DNA of 64,000 bases. It comes from Rhyacophila brunnea. Its lineage: Eukaryota > Arthropoda > Insecta > Trichoptera > Rhyacophilidae. Below, piece after piece: positions 45,665-58,800 of this stretch; positions within the stretch are counted from its first letter, which is position 1; each line of letters starts with the position of its first letter. Made by a program: the position numbers and the translations under genes. The notes below the pieces were generated by a model, which saw only the letters and a program-made list of their open reading frames with translations, was not told where the DNA came from and made no database searches. The stretch lies in the NCBI GenBank assembly GCA_022495005.1, contig JAGYXB010000792.1, positions 1-64,000 of the forward strand, given 5' to 3'.

Positions 45665-46585
45665 ATATGTCGTTAAATACTTTCTATATATTTGATATAG
45701 GTACTAGTACTATACTGTAAGTATATCTCAAACTATTATGAGAGTATCCTATCACTACACGGTACAAATTTACTTTGATTACAGCTTTTTAAATTTAGAT
45801 TTTACGTTTTCGTGTATCTTTTCTTACACCTTTTATTACGTTTTATCTTTGTCTCGCTCTCTCCTACTCATATTCTCATTTTTTCTTTTATATTGTGTTA
45901 CAGATAAATGAAGACAAATATTATGTAAGGTAATACATTATTATATACCTAGGTACTTATATTACATATATGGTAAAACTGGATGTGGACGAAACAATAA
46001 TTAATGTTTATTCATATTCTCCTTCCTTAGAATTATTGTGGAAAATAAAATTATTACGTCTTCCATTATAAAAAAAGTTTTAGAAACGCTGATATTCAGT
46101 GTATTATCTTTCATAGGCTATAAATATTAATATGACTTGTATTATAAATTCAGTACCTACATACTAATCCCTCGAATTGTAGAATATAAACCGAATCGAG
46201 TCCGCCACTTAAATTTTAAGCGAAATCAATAAAACTGGCAATAAACAGGGAGCGGCGAAAAAATATTAAATAAATTACTTAAGCATGACTATGCGGCAGA
46301 GCTCGAGCTGGAACGCAGTTAAATTGCAGTTGGAATGATCTTTATTGCATGTATCGAAGCAGCATTTTGCCAGCTCAGCTAAATCCGCCCTGGAATCATA
46401 TTCAAACTTTAACCGGTTACATTAAGGCGCGTACACATGTTATCACTATTTTGGACATATACGGATGCAGTGGCGTGTTTTTAAAAAACACATTTTAAAT
46501 AAAAATCCACATAATTTTTTCTCCTTACATCACTCACAATGTGTTAATCCGTTCCAGTGATCAAGTTTTAAAATACCACGATTGT
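45665..46585. other. AT-rich spacer
   Basis: No gene. 46471 starts CAGTGGCGTG, a hAT-like end, but I found no partner. Confidence 0.45.
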
Positions 46586-46589
46586 CAAC

Positions 46590-46790
46590 AACACAAACAA
46601 ACCCCTCCAGCCTCGCACCACACTCGATCCTAATCAAAAGTACCATGAGACACAACGATTGGTGGAAAACATCGGCAGTTTTTTTACGCCTGGTAATGTT
46701 TCAGGAGCAGATACCCAAAACTAAGGCCGCCACGCTCTCAAGTGAGCTTTAACTGAATTTACCGATTGACATAATTTAATTAAAACTGCC
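46590..46790. repeat. Dispersed repeat, third copy
   Basis: Same family as 41680-41990: CACCACACTCGATCCTAATC then GCAGATACCCAAAACTAAGG and CCGCCACGCTCTCAAGT, in the same order. Confidence 0.65.
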
Positions 46791-49172
46791 ATATGAAATA
46801 AAAATACAGAGAATTAACATAATATAAATAAATTTAATGGTATATAACAGGATTGGCAAACCTTTTGGCAAAAATTTCCCAAATAATAATTTTCGACTGT
46901 TTGACATGCCATGCAGTTTTTTATGGCAAAAAATATTTTTACAGGTTTTGTAGCTATTAACAAAAGTTTAAAATTTAACATTGATTTCTTAAGATTCTAT
47001 CTTTCATTGTATTTCTAGCCGAAGGCATATCTTTTATTCTTTGAATATTTTTCCTTGTTTTAAAAAAAATCAAAGAGATAATGGAAGCATTTAAACCTCT
47101 ATCACTCACGGTTGTCCATTTTTAGCGATTATGTTTAAGAGAAAATAACAAACCGCTTTTATATTTGAATGACTGCCGATAATTAAGTTCATAATGTGGA
47201 ATATTTTATATTTTCAATTGCGCATTCCTAAGCTCCGACCAGCTATGCAATTATATATTACATTAAACGTAATGATTATTCTTGAAAGAGTGTTTGCGTG
47301 TTATTTTTTAATACAATGCGATCTGTCATTTATGCACGAATTTCGTCAATTCCGTTTGCGCACCGATTGGTAAAAATAATATCAAAAACCGAATAAAATA
47401 CGCATGACTATATCATCATTATTTTCAATATGATATTTCAGTATACCTACTTATGTTTATTTTATTTAAGTAAATATAAACCTTTTTATAAAATTTTTTT
47501 TTTTTAAATTGTTATACCTACTTAGGTATTTTTTCTCTCTTCAAAATGAAATATTCGAGTGTCATGCAAAATCATCTCGCGTGCCATAGGTTCGCCATCT
47601 TTGGTATATATAATAATACAAATAACAAAGTTAAAATAATACGGACACACAACAACTATATGAAGAAGACGCCACATTTTTTTTAATGTTATTAAATTGG
47701 CCTTTGTGGCGACCAGGTCGGACAGCTAGATGGACCGCAATTGCCGATAATGGTAGTCATTCGATTGAATGTTTTCTCCTCACATGTATGATGGAACTAT
47801 CTGAAAGCCATAATATGGAGGTCACCGCAATACTTTGAGAGGTACCAAATTTAATATGCAAGTTTTACAATAACTGTGACTCTGTATGACTGGGAAACGT
47901 GGCATCTGACCATAAGTAAACGGTCTCGACTTTTCAGTTTATAGAATTAGTGTCTTCGCCTAATCTTGATAGTGCACTTGTACGGTCGCGTCATAAATCA
48001 ATAAATGCATGTACTTATAGATAAGTCAGTTCTAAGTGACAAAGATCAAGCTATAACTACGGATTATTTCGTCGTTGCGACCCTTTCGCATCTTTTAATA
48101 TTGATACATATTGCACGTATTGAATCACAAGTACGGGACATGGTATTGAACTTAGGAAAATGGTGAGACCTTGTGCTTGTTTTTTGCTTTAATGCTATTA
48201 CAAACAAGGTTGGTCATTAATGTGGGTCGCCACATTATAGTGCATTCTCAACAATAATGAATGTAACTGAAAGTGTAGGAAAAGTACAAAGTGTAATATC
48301 CACTATAAAAAATCTTTTAACTACATACTAGATTTCCACCAGTGTGCTCGAAAAGTTACAGTTAAGCTATGGGAATCCTACCTAATTACTATGAATTTAA
48401 CTAGTAGTTCTTAAATGGAAATATTTATAAAATTGCGTTAATAATGTTGACTATCGGTGTTTGTATCGAAAGAGTTTTTTTCTAGTGAGCAATACATGAG
48501 ATGTTTTCAAATTATGTATGTTACAATCCATATCTTGTGAATTATTTGTTGAATAAAAAAAATAGTTCATTGAATGATTGTAACTGGCATATACCCGCCA
48601 CTGTATAGCATAGCGCAGTTGGGCTAACTGCTGCGCTAAAACTATTTTCAATTAAGTAAATTGCGGACAAAAGAACAGTTTCCTGCCTAATAACGGTGGT
48701 TTTCAAAACTGTATCAACCTGGAACGCCGAGTCGCGCATGCGCACTATGCGCTGCAGTTACAGCCTAACCGCCTCGTATTTTCATTACGAGTTAGGCCAT
48801 TATGACTGGTATCTTTTTCAAAATGACGGTTAGCGCTAATTCGACTAGTACTTTACAACGAATCGTTACCGCCTAAACGACGAAACGCAATACTAACCGC
48901 TTTACAAAACGTGCCAAATTCGTATTTTATTTATATATCAGTAGATATATGTCAAAGATCCTTTATATGCCAAAGAATTAATAGCAAAACTATTGCATAC
49001 CAAAACGACTAAAAAGTGTGTTGTAAGATCTCTTGTCTTCCCGATTCGTATATCCATATATCTATGAGATTTGGAAAATGAGAACGGAGAAAAGTACCAA
49101 ACTCACAAGCGATCCCATAATTATTAGAGAACCTCAAGAACTGAAACCGACATGCCTTCGCCGGGTCCTTAT
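46791..49172. other. AT-rich intergenic DNA with SINE-like tail
   Basis: 48480-48570 carries TTTTTCTAGTGAGCAATACA, TGTTTTCAAATTATGTATGT and GAATAAAA, the tail of the family at 42.2 kb. 48590-48910 is GC-richer with short inverted TAACCGCCT/ACGAGTTAGG pieces. No gene. Confidence 0.45.
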
Positions 49173-49590
49173 TTACAACGTTTTTCTTAGCTCGTATTCT
49201 TATTTGTCCGGTGGTTCTTTGTCTGGTACAAATTTTGCAATCGATTTTTAACTAACTTCCCGACCAGCTAGACATTTGAAACTTTTAGAATATATCAGAA
49301 CACGATGCCAATGCATTTTTTAATACTTTTAGCCATCTTTAAGTAGAATTGAATTCATTTTCAGTTAATTCTGTTTTGTATGAAAAGTTATTTAGACACC
49401 ATTATTTGTTGCTAGGGATCTGGGGTCCTAGCAACTAAATTATTAATATATACGTGCGTTACTGTGGAAATTAATATGACATGTCAAGTACATTTTTTTT
49501 GATCGTTTAAGCTAGTCAAGTCAAGTTTATATGGTTCAGCAGAATTTAAAAACGTTGTGTATAAAAAGTTGTTTTTATCTTGTAATTATT
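49173..49590 (+). repeat. ~420-bp dispersed repeat, copy C
   Basis: Full-length member of the family at 12192-12614 and 30786-31205. Followed at 49826 by an inverted partial copy. Confidence 0.8.
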
Positions 49591-49825
49591 TTTTCATATA
49601 AACTCGTTCTCTGAACGAGGAGGACCTCCCATAGATGGGTCGATCTTCTTCTTATCTATAATTTTCATAATTTATGGCACAACCGTTGGCGGGTCTTGAC
49701 TTTCTTATACTGGGACTACAATAATATTACTACCAAATATCTCAACCGCATAATAGATGACACGATGCAACATCACACCTGTCTTATGAAAATTATTACT
49801 TGTACGACTTGAAGTACTTGAAGTA

Positions 49826-49957
49826 ACAAATGCATTGGCATCGTGTTCTGATATATTCTAAAAGTTTCAAATGTCTAGCTAGTCGGAAAGTTAGTTAAAA
49901 TCGATTGCAAGATTTGTACCGGAAAAATAAGAATACGAATTAAGAAAAACGTTGTAA
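49826..49957 (-). repeat. ~420-bp dispersed repeat, partial inverted copy
   Basis: Contains only the first third of the family (AACGTTTTTCTTA end inward to ATGCCAATGCATT), in opposite orientation to copy C. The 235 bp between them include GGCACAACCGTTGGCGGGTC next to a TTCTTCTTAT run, resembling the tail of an RTE-type retrotransposon on the minus strand. Confidence 0.7.
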
Positions 49958-51723
49958 TAAAATAATATTTTCTTTGTTTTGTCAATACACTCAATCGTAG
50001 TCGAAATAATCCATGTGATAATTGTAATTGATTTTTGTCTCTATAAGACAAGATTCATGGTAATGCTATTATATTATATTACACAAAAATATAAATAGGT
50101 AAATTAGTGCCTATTTAATAGAGGGTGACCTAATTTTAAGTGTATGATTTGAATTTAGCGATATATTTATTTTGTTAAGGTTAGATCGTTTACACTTGAC
50201 AGATGTCACCTTGAAACATGCCAAATTAATCATGGAGTGCTACAAAGTTCATTGTCTAATTCATTAAAATTTACGTTCATTAACAATTTATTAATAATAC
50301 GTTAAGAAAACTTTACGGAATCTTTGAACGAAAGAAATATCGGTTCACTTAGAACCAGAGTTGAAAATAGAACCGAATTACAAAGCCTTGAGAACCCCTT
50401 AATTATTTTGGAACCAAAACCGCGACTGAAATCTTTAACTATGAAGCGACACTAAAACTCAATGTTTTACATATTTTTTATTATTGTTTTAGTTGGAAGC
50501 CTACATAATATATAATGGCGTACATAATATGCTCCAGATAGGCAAAAAATATATTAAGCCACACCTACTTTTAGAGTTTTGTAATAATTGAATAATTAAA
50601 GTTTAAATGGGTTACCTACAACGTTGGTTACGTATATAAGTAGTAATGTTTTTTAAAAAACAATAAATGAGTCTTTGAACCGGGTCGTGTATTTTTGACT
50701 TGATAGAACCGAATTCAGAAACCGAAACTCATTTGATTTTTTCACTGTAACCGAAACAGTAATCGAACATTTCTTTAACATTAAAGGAAAGCATATAGAA
50801 ATGATTGTTTCTAAATTAAATCAAATATTCTAATAAAATATATATATTTCTTCTTATCAATTCATTTTTTTTTTTGTGAATTAATGGTTTTGAGGAACTG
50901 TTATATTTTTGTTTTGTTAATTCTCTATATCTTAGACATCATGTTATATTATAATAATAAGTTTGCATGTTGTTTTAATAATATATTTTCGTTTCTCAAT
51001 TATTAATATTATTATATTGACGGGAGCATCTCTAATTTTACTTCACTTAACAATACTTTCAAAACACAAATTTATGAAACATAAATTTTCAAAAATAATA
51101 CAAAATCATACTAGAATATTAACGGATGCGTGATTTTTATTTTGTTACAAATAGTAATAATGAAACTGCATTTTCAAATTACGATCATTCATGTGTTTAA
51201 TTTTTGTTTCCATTATTAAAATTAAAACTAGCCACACTAATTTTGTATTTAGTATATTTTCAGAGAAGACCATATTATTCGCTTTATAAATTGTTAACAT
51301 TTTAAATATTTCCTGCAAATTCATTTGTTTGCATTAAATTCCATCATGCAATAATAATAATTCGTTTACTGGAAAAAAATCTTTGAATGAATGTAATTAT
51401 TAAATCGGGAATTAATTAGTTATTACCGAACATTTAATTATTATCATAATATAACTTTTGTGTGAATCACATATAAATTAAAATATTTTTTCATTTGAAA
51501 TAATTAACTCTACATCATGTCTATTGTATTGTTATTAATGCAGCTTAGTCTACTAATTACTCAAAATATAATATATTATGTACGTCAATATTGTTTTCAA
51601 TCTAGAGGTGAATAAAATGTTTATTATATTAAAATACTAGATTTTGCATATTCATAGAATTATTTTAGTATAGTTTTAATAGCCTTTTCATTTGTTCACC
51701 TACAAATTAATGAATCTACATTC
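49958..51723. other. AT-rich intergenic DNA
   Basis: 50340-50770 has scattered GAACCGAA/ACCGAAAC motifs at both sides of an AT-rich centre, possibly an old element with subterminal repeats. No gene. Confidence 0.4.
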
Positions 51724-52125
51724 TTATCGTAGTACATTTTTGGGTTTCCACCGTGTGTCCTTCTTCACTCGACGTTCTGGTCTCGTTGCAGAGGCCATAA
51801 TCAAGAGATGATAATATTATGTTTTATGATGAAAATGTAGTGTATGTATGTGAATGTAAACGTTGCTCTAAGAATGTCAAAAGGAATCCGATTAGCTAAG
51901 AGCAAACATTGCTCAGAGTAATCTGTCAATCGTTACGACCAGCTCGAATATTGGATTTTGCTGATAGTGCCGGAAGCCATGACGTTTGTAACCGTAATCC
52001 ATCATTCCTATTAATATTTTCAGGGTTTCTATGGATTTCAAAATGATGGATTTCCATGCATTTGGAAACATCGAGTAAAGAAGGAAGAAGGACACACGGT
52101 GGAAACCCAAAAATCTACTACGATA
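51724..52125. mobile_element. Inverted-repeat element, 402 bp
   Basis: Terminal 44 bp are inverted repeats with a single mismatch (TTATCGTAGTASATTTTTGG, then GTTTCCACCGTGTGTCCTTC), so the element is young or constrained. Interior not recognised; an open 79-codon minus-strand stretch has no homology I know. Confidence 0.87.
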
Positions 52126-53439
52126 AAAAACAACCATGAAAGCCTTAAACATGATATCATCTAGATTATGTTTGTTTGTTTGTTGTTTTCAAAACATTAC
52201 GTATTTAGTTCATTTGTTTATTGACATTCTTGTAATGTAGCCTTCTCATTTGCACATCGCATTTTTTAAAGACCTGTGTACCTACCTGTTTTAATTAGGC
52301 AGAAATAATGAGGCTGTTATTTTCGAGCAAACAAATATTTTGTGAAAAATTTCATTGGGTTAATATAAATTACATCGTTGTTTACCGTCATTTAGCGTTG
52401 ATATTTTAAACTCATAATATCAATATTATAACCAGCTCAATATTTTTTTAATTAAATTTTAACACTTTTAACTGGCGTTCCGAAAAAAAAAATCATTCAC
52501 ATAATTTATTTAGATGCAGTGCAACGCATCAATAAAATTCAGCTTTTATTTTTAAAATTATTCGTCAACAGCGTTCAGAAAAAATACTAATACACAATAA
52601 GCAAGGCCTGTGGAAATAAATACGCTGGCATTTTTTTCCCAGTGGCGTGCATTTTTTTTGCTCCTAGCCTGCGGCATCATACAGAGTTACTGTGTGAATG
52701 CTAATTCCACTTCACCTCGACAGGTGACTCTGACTTGCTAGTGAGTTTAGTCTGCTCTGAATTAAATAAAGAAAATTGACCTACAATGGTTGATTCTTAT
52801 ACCTATAATTATTCTCACTAAATTGTAAATATACTTTAAAATTTTACACTGGTACAACCACGTGAAAAATATCCGCGTCATAATCTTCACACATCTTTTC
52901 TTGATGTAGGATGGGATCACACGCGATACAGATTCCGTCATCAAAGCCAAATTCCGTTCTTCGAGCGGGTATGCTTCGTTGCAGTTCCGATATTGTAGGC
53001 GGTAGGGACGTGTTACTGGGGCAACCAATGGTAAAATGTAAGCATTATTTTCACAAAATACTAGTTCCTAAGCAGAAAACTGCTGATAGGTGAATGAGAA
53101 ATTATGAAACCCATATATATAATCATTTAGTCAATTATACATCGATTAAATGTCATTTTTTAAAGATTATAATATTCTATAAAACTTCCGAGGTGTCAAA
53201 ATTATAATAAAATTTCCTGTTTTTTATAAACACAAAAAAAATGAAAATAAATAAAGGTATGCTTTCATTTTTCTGTAAGTCTCTGAATAACTTAACTAAT
53301 ATTATAAATAACTAGTAGTAGAAAACCTATTTTCATTGAATGTTTAAAATAAATCCTAAGTGATGACTAGGTATATACGTTATAAAGTTTTACGGTCTTA
53401 TTAAAATGAGCGTATGTTTGAACCAAACTTGGTGTACGT
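52126..53439. other. AT-rich spacer
   Basis: No gene recognised. 52643 starts CAGTGGCGTG, hAT-like, without a partner. Confidence 0.4.
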
Positions 53440-53444
53440 AGGAA

Positions 53445-54048
53445 TTTACCGACGGGAATTCTTGAGAAATTTTCGGGATTTTCTATCCCGAATCTCGAAA
53501 ATGGAAATTTTTAACATTTCGGGAAATCCCGGATCTCGAGAATCTTTTCTCGGGATTCGGGTTTCTTTATTATAAAATAATAATTGAAAAAACAATTTTC
53601 TATATCAAAAAAGTGGACAGAAAACACAAAACGTTCAAAAACTGATCGGGGCTTTTAACACAATTAAGCCAACGTCGAATCATTATGAGCGATATTTTTG
53701 CAATATCAGGGAATTTTGTGTCTCATAAGCGTACCCGATTGTCAGACGCAGCGATTGGCGGTCTGTGTTTTTTTGAAATTCTATTTTAATAAGTAATGTT
53801 TAAAATTATTTTTATTTTATTACTTCTTATTTGTTTGTCTTCTTACATAAATAAAAAAAAACATATTTTTTTGGAATTTGTCTGTTTTTACACAGATTTT
53901 AGGATTTTTACAAGTTTTTTTGAAATTTCCGTATTTCTCGAGAATTTCCGAGAATTCTTTTCTCGAAATCCCAAATCTCGAGAATTCAAAATTTCATCAT
54001 TTTGGGAAATCCCGAATCTCGAGATTGAGATTTTCTCGGGAAATACCC
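53445..54048 (+). mobile_element. hAT-derived element with CTCGGGATT-type subterminal repeats
   Basis: Both flanks of this ~600-bp stretch are full of TTCTCGGGATTTCCCGA-like motifs in both orientations; the centre carries a hAT transposase dimerisation fragment. Exact ends and target duplication not found. Confidence 0.65.
53668..53789 (+). pseudogene. hAT transposase C-terminal fragment
   Basis: PTSNHYERYF, then after a one-base shift FAISGNFVSHKRTRLSDAAI and GGLCFF, ending in TAA at 53787-53789. This is the hAT dimerisation signature (PTSxxxERxFSxxGxxxxxKRxRL). Nothing else of the protein survives nearby. Confidence 0.8.
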
Positions 54049-55870
54049 AACAGGTGTACGTATTCTAGAGGTGAAATAGTTTGCAAAAGTAGTGAGATCT
54101 AGATCATACTGAATGAGTCATACAACATGTATTTCTTCCCCTGTCGAGTTTCAGCCATACACCAGGCCAAACTGGAAGCTTTTTCATGAATTGCTGCCTT
54201 GCCGGTCTCACTGTCATTTGTTATAATATGAGGATTGATGAGGTGGAAGAAAGAAAAGGTTGTGGTTACTTGGATGTTTGAAGGAGAGAATTTGTTTATC
54301 GTTACAAGAATACAATAACAAAGATGACGGACGGGGTGAGATTATATTCGCGGATACGGATGTAGGTAGTGAGATCGATGTAATTAAGGGATTGTTTATA
54401 TTAATGAACTGAGAGACTTGACTCGAGTAGAATGAAGATTGACTATATTGAGTGAAGGCCTCGTGATGATAGTAGTGTATCGCGTGATGGACTCGATGAA
54501 TGAGTGAGGTTTCATGGATTGTCCTTCCAATTTCTACAAATACAGTACATATTACAAAAGGTATTGTTGCAATTAACAAATCATCACATACCCTACTTGT
54601 ATATGAGTGTTTCACAAGCATAGTGAACCAAGTCCATTCTGGTTATTTTTAAGTAAGCTAGGTTCAAACATAATTTTTGAGTACTTATTATTCTGTAAAG
54701 ATATGATATTGATTGTAATGATTGTTTTGACAACAAAGCAAAGGTACATATTATTAAAGTTTGTCACTCATTTTATACTGAGTGGTATGATTGTTACATG
54801 TCTACTCCCGTGATTTTATTTTTGTGGTTCTGTTTTTTTTTCGTTTTGAACTATCGCCATATTATGATTAAAAATATAATATTACAATTATAATGATATT
54901 GTACTTAATTTCATATTTTTATTTTGCTAGTATTGATCTTATATTAAACTATGAGATGTAATTATTTGAACTTACAGTAAATATGACAAAAAATAAAAAC
55001 AATAACGATACCTAATGTAACCATAAGTCACGAATTAATTGATTTTGACATACCCATCAGAACAATGAAAAAAATACATAGTTATCTGTTTTATGTTTTT
55101 GATTAAGTCAAAGGCCTACTCTTAATATATCCACTTTAACAATTAGTTATTTTTAGCACTGAATTATTCTTTACTAGCTGAGCCAGCTGGCTCTCGCCAG
55201 TCTGTCTCGCTAGGTCTTGCAGACAGCTTTTCATCATAGTGACTTGGTGTTGGATTTTAATATAATAATTGTAAAGTGTGTATAGACGGCGCCATAGTTT
55301 TCCCTTCGGGATGGATTTTCATTCACGTCAGACAATTGAAAATTTATCTGATTTGTCAGTTTTACGATATGCATGTCGTCACTGCAAATACAAATTTGGA
55401 GTCATGTGCGTAGTCTATTCTGGAGTCTGGCCTTCTCAATATCATCTGACACCATTTCAGGCTGCTAGGTTTAGCAGAACAGCTGTCAATCGCCGATTGC
55501 TCCCACTGTTATTTTAATTTTAATACAATATATGTGTAGGTATGTGCATTTAAATATGATAAGTAATTATACATCTCAATTGTGATTATCATAAATAGCG
55601 ATCCAATATAACGCGAATATTAATATCTTACGGGTCCCATGTACATAATAGAAAAAGTTAGCAGCATAAAAAATAAATTTAAACATTATTTTGTTTCATT
55701 GTCTATAAAAATAAATGCTTGGAGTCATAGAATAATATTTTAAAAATCATATTTTGATTTAAAAATTAACCTTAAACAATATAGTTTCCCGGTGCGGGAC
55801 ATTCATATCGACACAAATGTTGATAAATAATGAAGCAATACATATTATATCTGATAAGAATAGGAATTTA
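54049..55870. other. Intergenic DNA, possible solo LTR
   Basis: 54218-54615 is open on the minus strand for most of its length and begins and ends TG...CA, see findings. 55278-55517 is an open 79-codon plus-strand stretch without recognised homology. Confidence 0.35.
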
Positions 55871-55879
55871 TAAGACCTA

Positions 55880-58800
55880 AAGATGTGGAATCAGCTTAAA
55901 GAGGCCTTCATCCAACAGTGGATTGATACAGGTTGATGACGATAATGACGATATAAATGGGTAGGTATATAAAATCACAAATTTAAAAAAATATTGCAGT
56001 TTATATGACCAAGAAAAGTCGAATTAGGTTGAGATAACCTTCATCCAGCAGTGGATTAATTTTGGTTGATGATGATAATGACGATATTATGAATGGGTTA
56101 ATATAATATCAGCAATTTTGATAAATATAGCAATTCATATGACCGACAGAAATTTAAACAACTTAAGAGAGGCCTTCATCCACCGGTGGATTGATTCAGG
56201 CTCACAATGTTAATGGAAATATAAATAGATATAATATAATATCACCGATTTTGATAAATACAGCAATTCAAATGACAGAAAGGAGTAGAATCCAGGCATG
56301 GGAGGCCTTTATCCAGCAGTAGATGGGTTCAGGTCAATGATGATAAGGAAGATAGAAATAGGTATAATATAGTAGTAGAATCAGGTTGCGGAACCCTCCA
56401 TCCAGCAGTGGATTGATTCTGGTTGATGATGATGATGATGACGATATGAATATGTAAATAAATATAATATCACCGATTTTGATAAATACAGAAATTCATA
56501 TGACAGAAAAGAGTAGAATCAGGCTAGCGAGGTCTTTATTAAGCAGTGGATTGTTTCAGGTCGATAAAGATGATGATGATAATGATGATAATGACGATAT
56601 GAATATGTAAATAAATATAATATCACCGATTTTGATAAATACAGCAATTCATATGACAAAAAGGAGTAGAATCAAGCTAGGGAGGTCTTTATTAAGCAGT
56701 GGATTGGTTTAGGTCGATGATGATGATGATGACGATATGAATATGTAGATAAATATGATATCACCGATTTTGATAAATACAGCAATTCATATGACAGAAA
56801 GAAGTAGAATCTGGCTAAGGAGGTCTTTATTAAGCAGTGGATTGGTTCAGGTCAATGATGATGATAATGATAATGACCATATGAATATGTAGATAAATAT
56901 AATATCACCGATTTTGATAAATACAGCAATGCATATGACAGAAAGGAGTAGAATCAGGCTAAGGAGGTCTTTAAGTAGTAGATTGGTTGAGGTCAATGAT
57001 GATGATGATGACGATATGAATATGTAAATAAATATAATATCACCGATTTTGATAAATACAGAAATTCATATGACAGAAAGGAGTAGAATCTGGCTAGGGA
57101 GGTCTTTATTAAGCAGTGGATTGGTTCAGGTCGATGATGATGATGATGATAATGATGATAATGACGATATGAATATGTAAATAAATATAATATCACCGAT
57201 TTTGATAAATACAGCAATTCATATGACAGAAAGGAGTAGAATCAAGCTAGGGAGGTCTTTATTAAGCAGTGGATTGGTTTAGGTCGATGATAATGATGAT
57301 GACGATATGAATATGTAGATAAATATAATATCACCGATTTTGATAAATACAGCAATTCATATGACAGAAAGAAGTAGAATCTGGCTAGGGAGGTCTTTAT
57401 TAAGCAGTGGATTGGTTCAGGTCAATGATGATGATGATGATAATGACCATATGAATATGTAGATAAATATAATATCACCGATTTTGATAAATACATTAAT
57501 GCATTTGACAGAAAGGAGTAGAATCAGGCTAAGGAGGTCTTTAAGTAGTGGATTGGTTCAGGTCAATGATGATGATGATGACGATATGAATATGTAAATA
57601 AATATAATATCACTGATTTTGATAAATACAGAAATTCATATGACAGAAAGGAGTAAAATCTGGCTAGGGAGGTCTTTATTAAGCAGTGGATTGGTTCAGG
57701 TCGATGATGATGATGATGATAATGATGATAATGACGATATGAATATGTAAATAAATATAATATCACCGATTTTGATAAATACAGCAATTCATATGACAGA
57801 AAGGAGTAGAATCAAGCTAGGGAGGTCTTTATTAAGCAGTGGATTGGTTTAGGTCAATGATGATGATGATGACGATATGAATATGTAGATAAATATAATA
57901 TCACCGATTTTGATAAATACAGCAATTCATATGACAGAAAGAAGTAGAATCTGGCTAGGGAGGTCTTTATTAAGTAGTGGATTGGTTCAGGTCGATGATG
58001 ATGATGTTGATGACGATATGAATATGTAGATAAATATAATATCACCGATTTTGATAAATACAGAAATTCATATGACAGAAAGGAGGAGAATTAGGCTAAG
58101 GGGTCTTTATTAAGCAGTGGATTGGTTCAGGTATATGATAATGATGATGATGATGATGACGATATGAATGTGTAGATACATATAATATCACAGATTTTGA
58201 TAAATACATACATTCATATGACAAAGGAGTAGAATCAAGCTAGGGAGGTCTTTATTAAGCAGTGGATGGATCCTGGTTGATGATGATGATAACGATATGA
58301 ATATTTAAATAAATATAATGTCACCGATTTTGATAAATACAGAAATTCATATGACAGAAAGGAGTAGAATCTGGCTAGGGAGGTCTTTATTAAGCAGTGG
58401 ATTGGTTCACGTCGATGATGATGATGATGATGACGATATGAATATGTAGATAAATATAATATCACCGATTTTGATAAATACAGAAATTGATATGACAGAA
58501 AGGAGGAGAATTAGGCTAAGGGGGTCTTTATTAAGCACTGGATTGGTTCAGGTATATGATAATGATGATGATGATGATGACGATATGAATGCGTAGATAC
58601 ATATAATATCACAGATTTTGAAAAATACATACATTCATATGACAAAAGGAGTAGAATCAGGCTAGGGAGGTCTTTATTAAGTAGTGGATGGATCCTGGTT
58701 GATGATGATGATGACGATATGAATATTATGTTTTTAAATATAATATCACCGATTTTGATAAATACAGCAATTCATATGACAGAAAGGAGTAGAACCGGGC

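Noticed and set aside
46471..46480. hAT element starting CAGTGGCGTG (also 52643)
   Set aside because: No partner end or target duplication found for either.
54214..54621. 135-codon minus-strand gene
   Set aside because: No recognised homology, low-complexity composition, no splice or promoter evidence; better explained as part of a possible LTR.
56993..58465. Series of histidine-rich minus-strand proteins
   Set aside because: They are translations of GAT runs in the minisatellite and repeat with its period.
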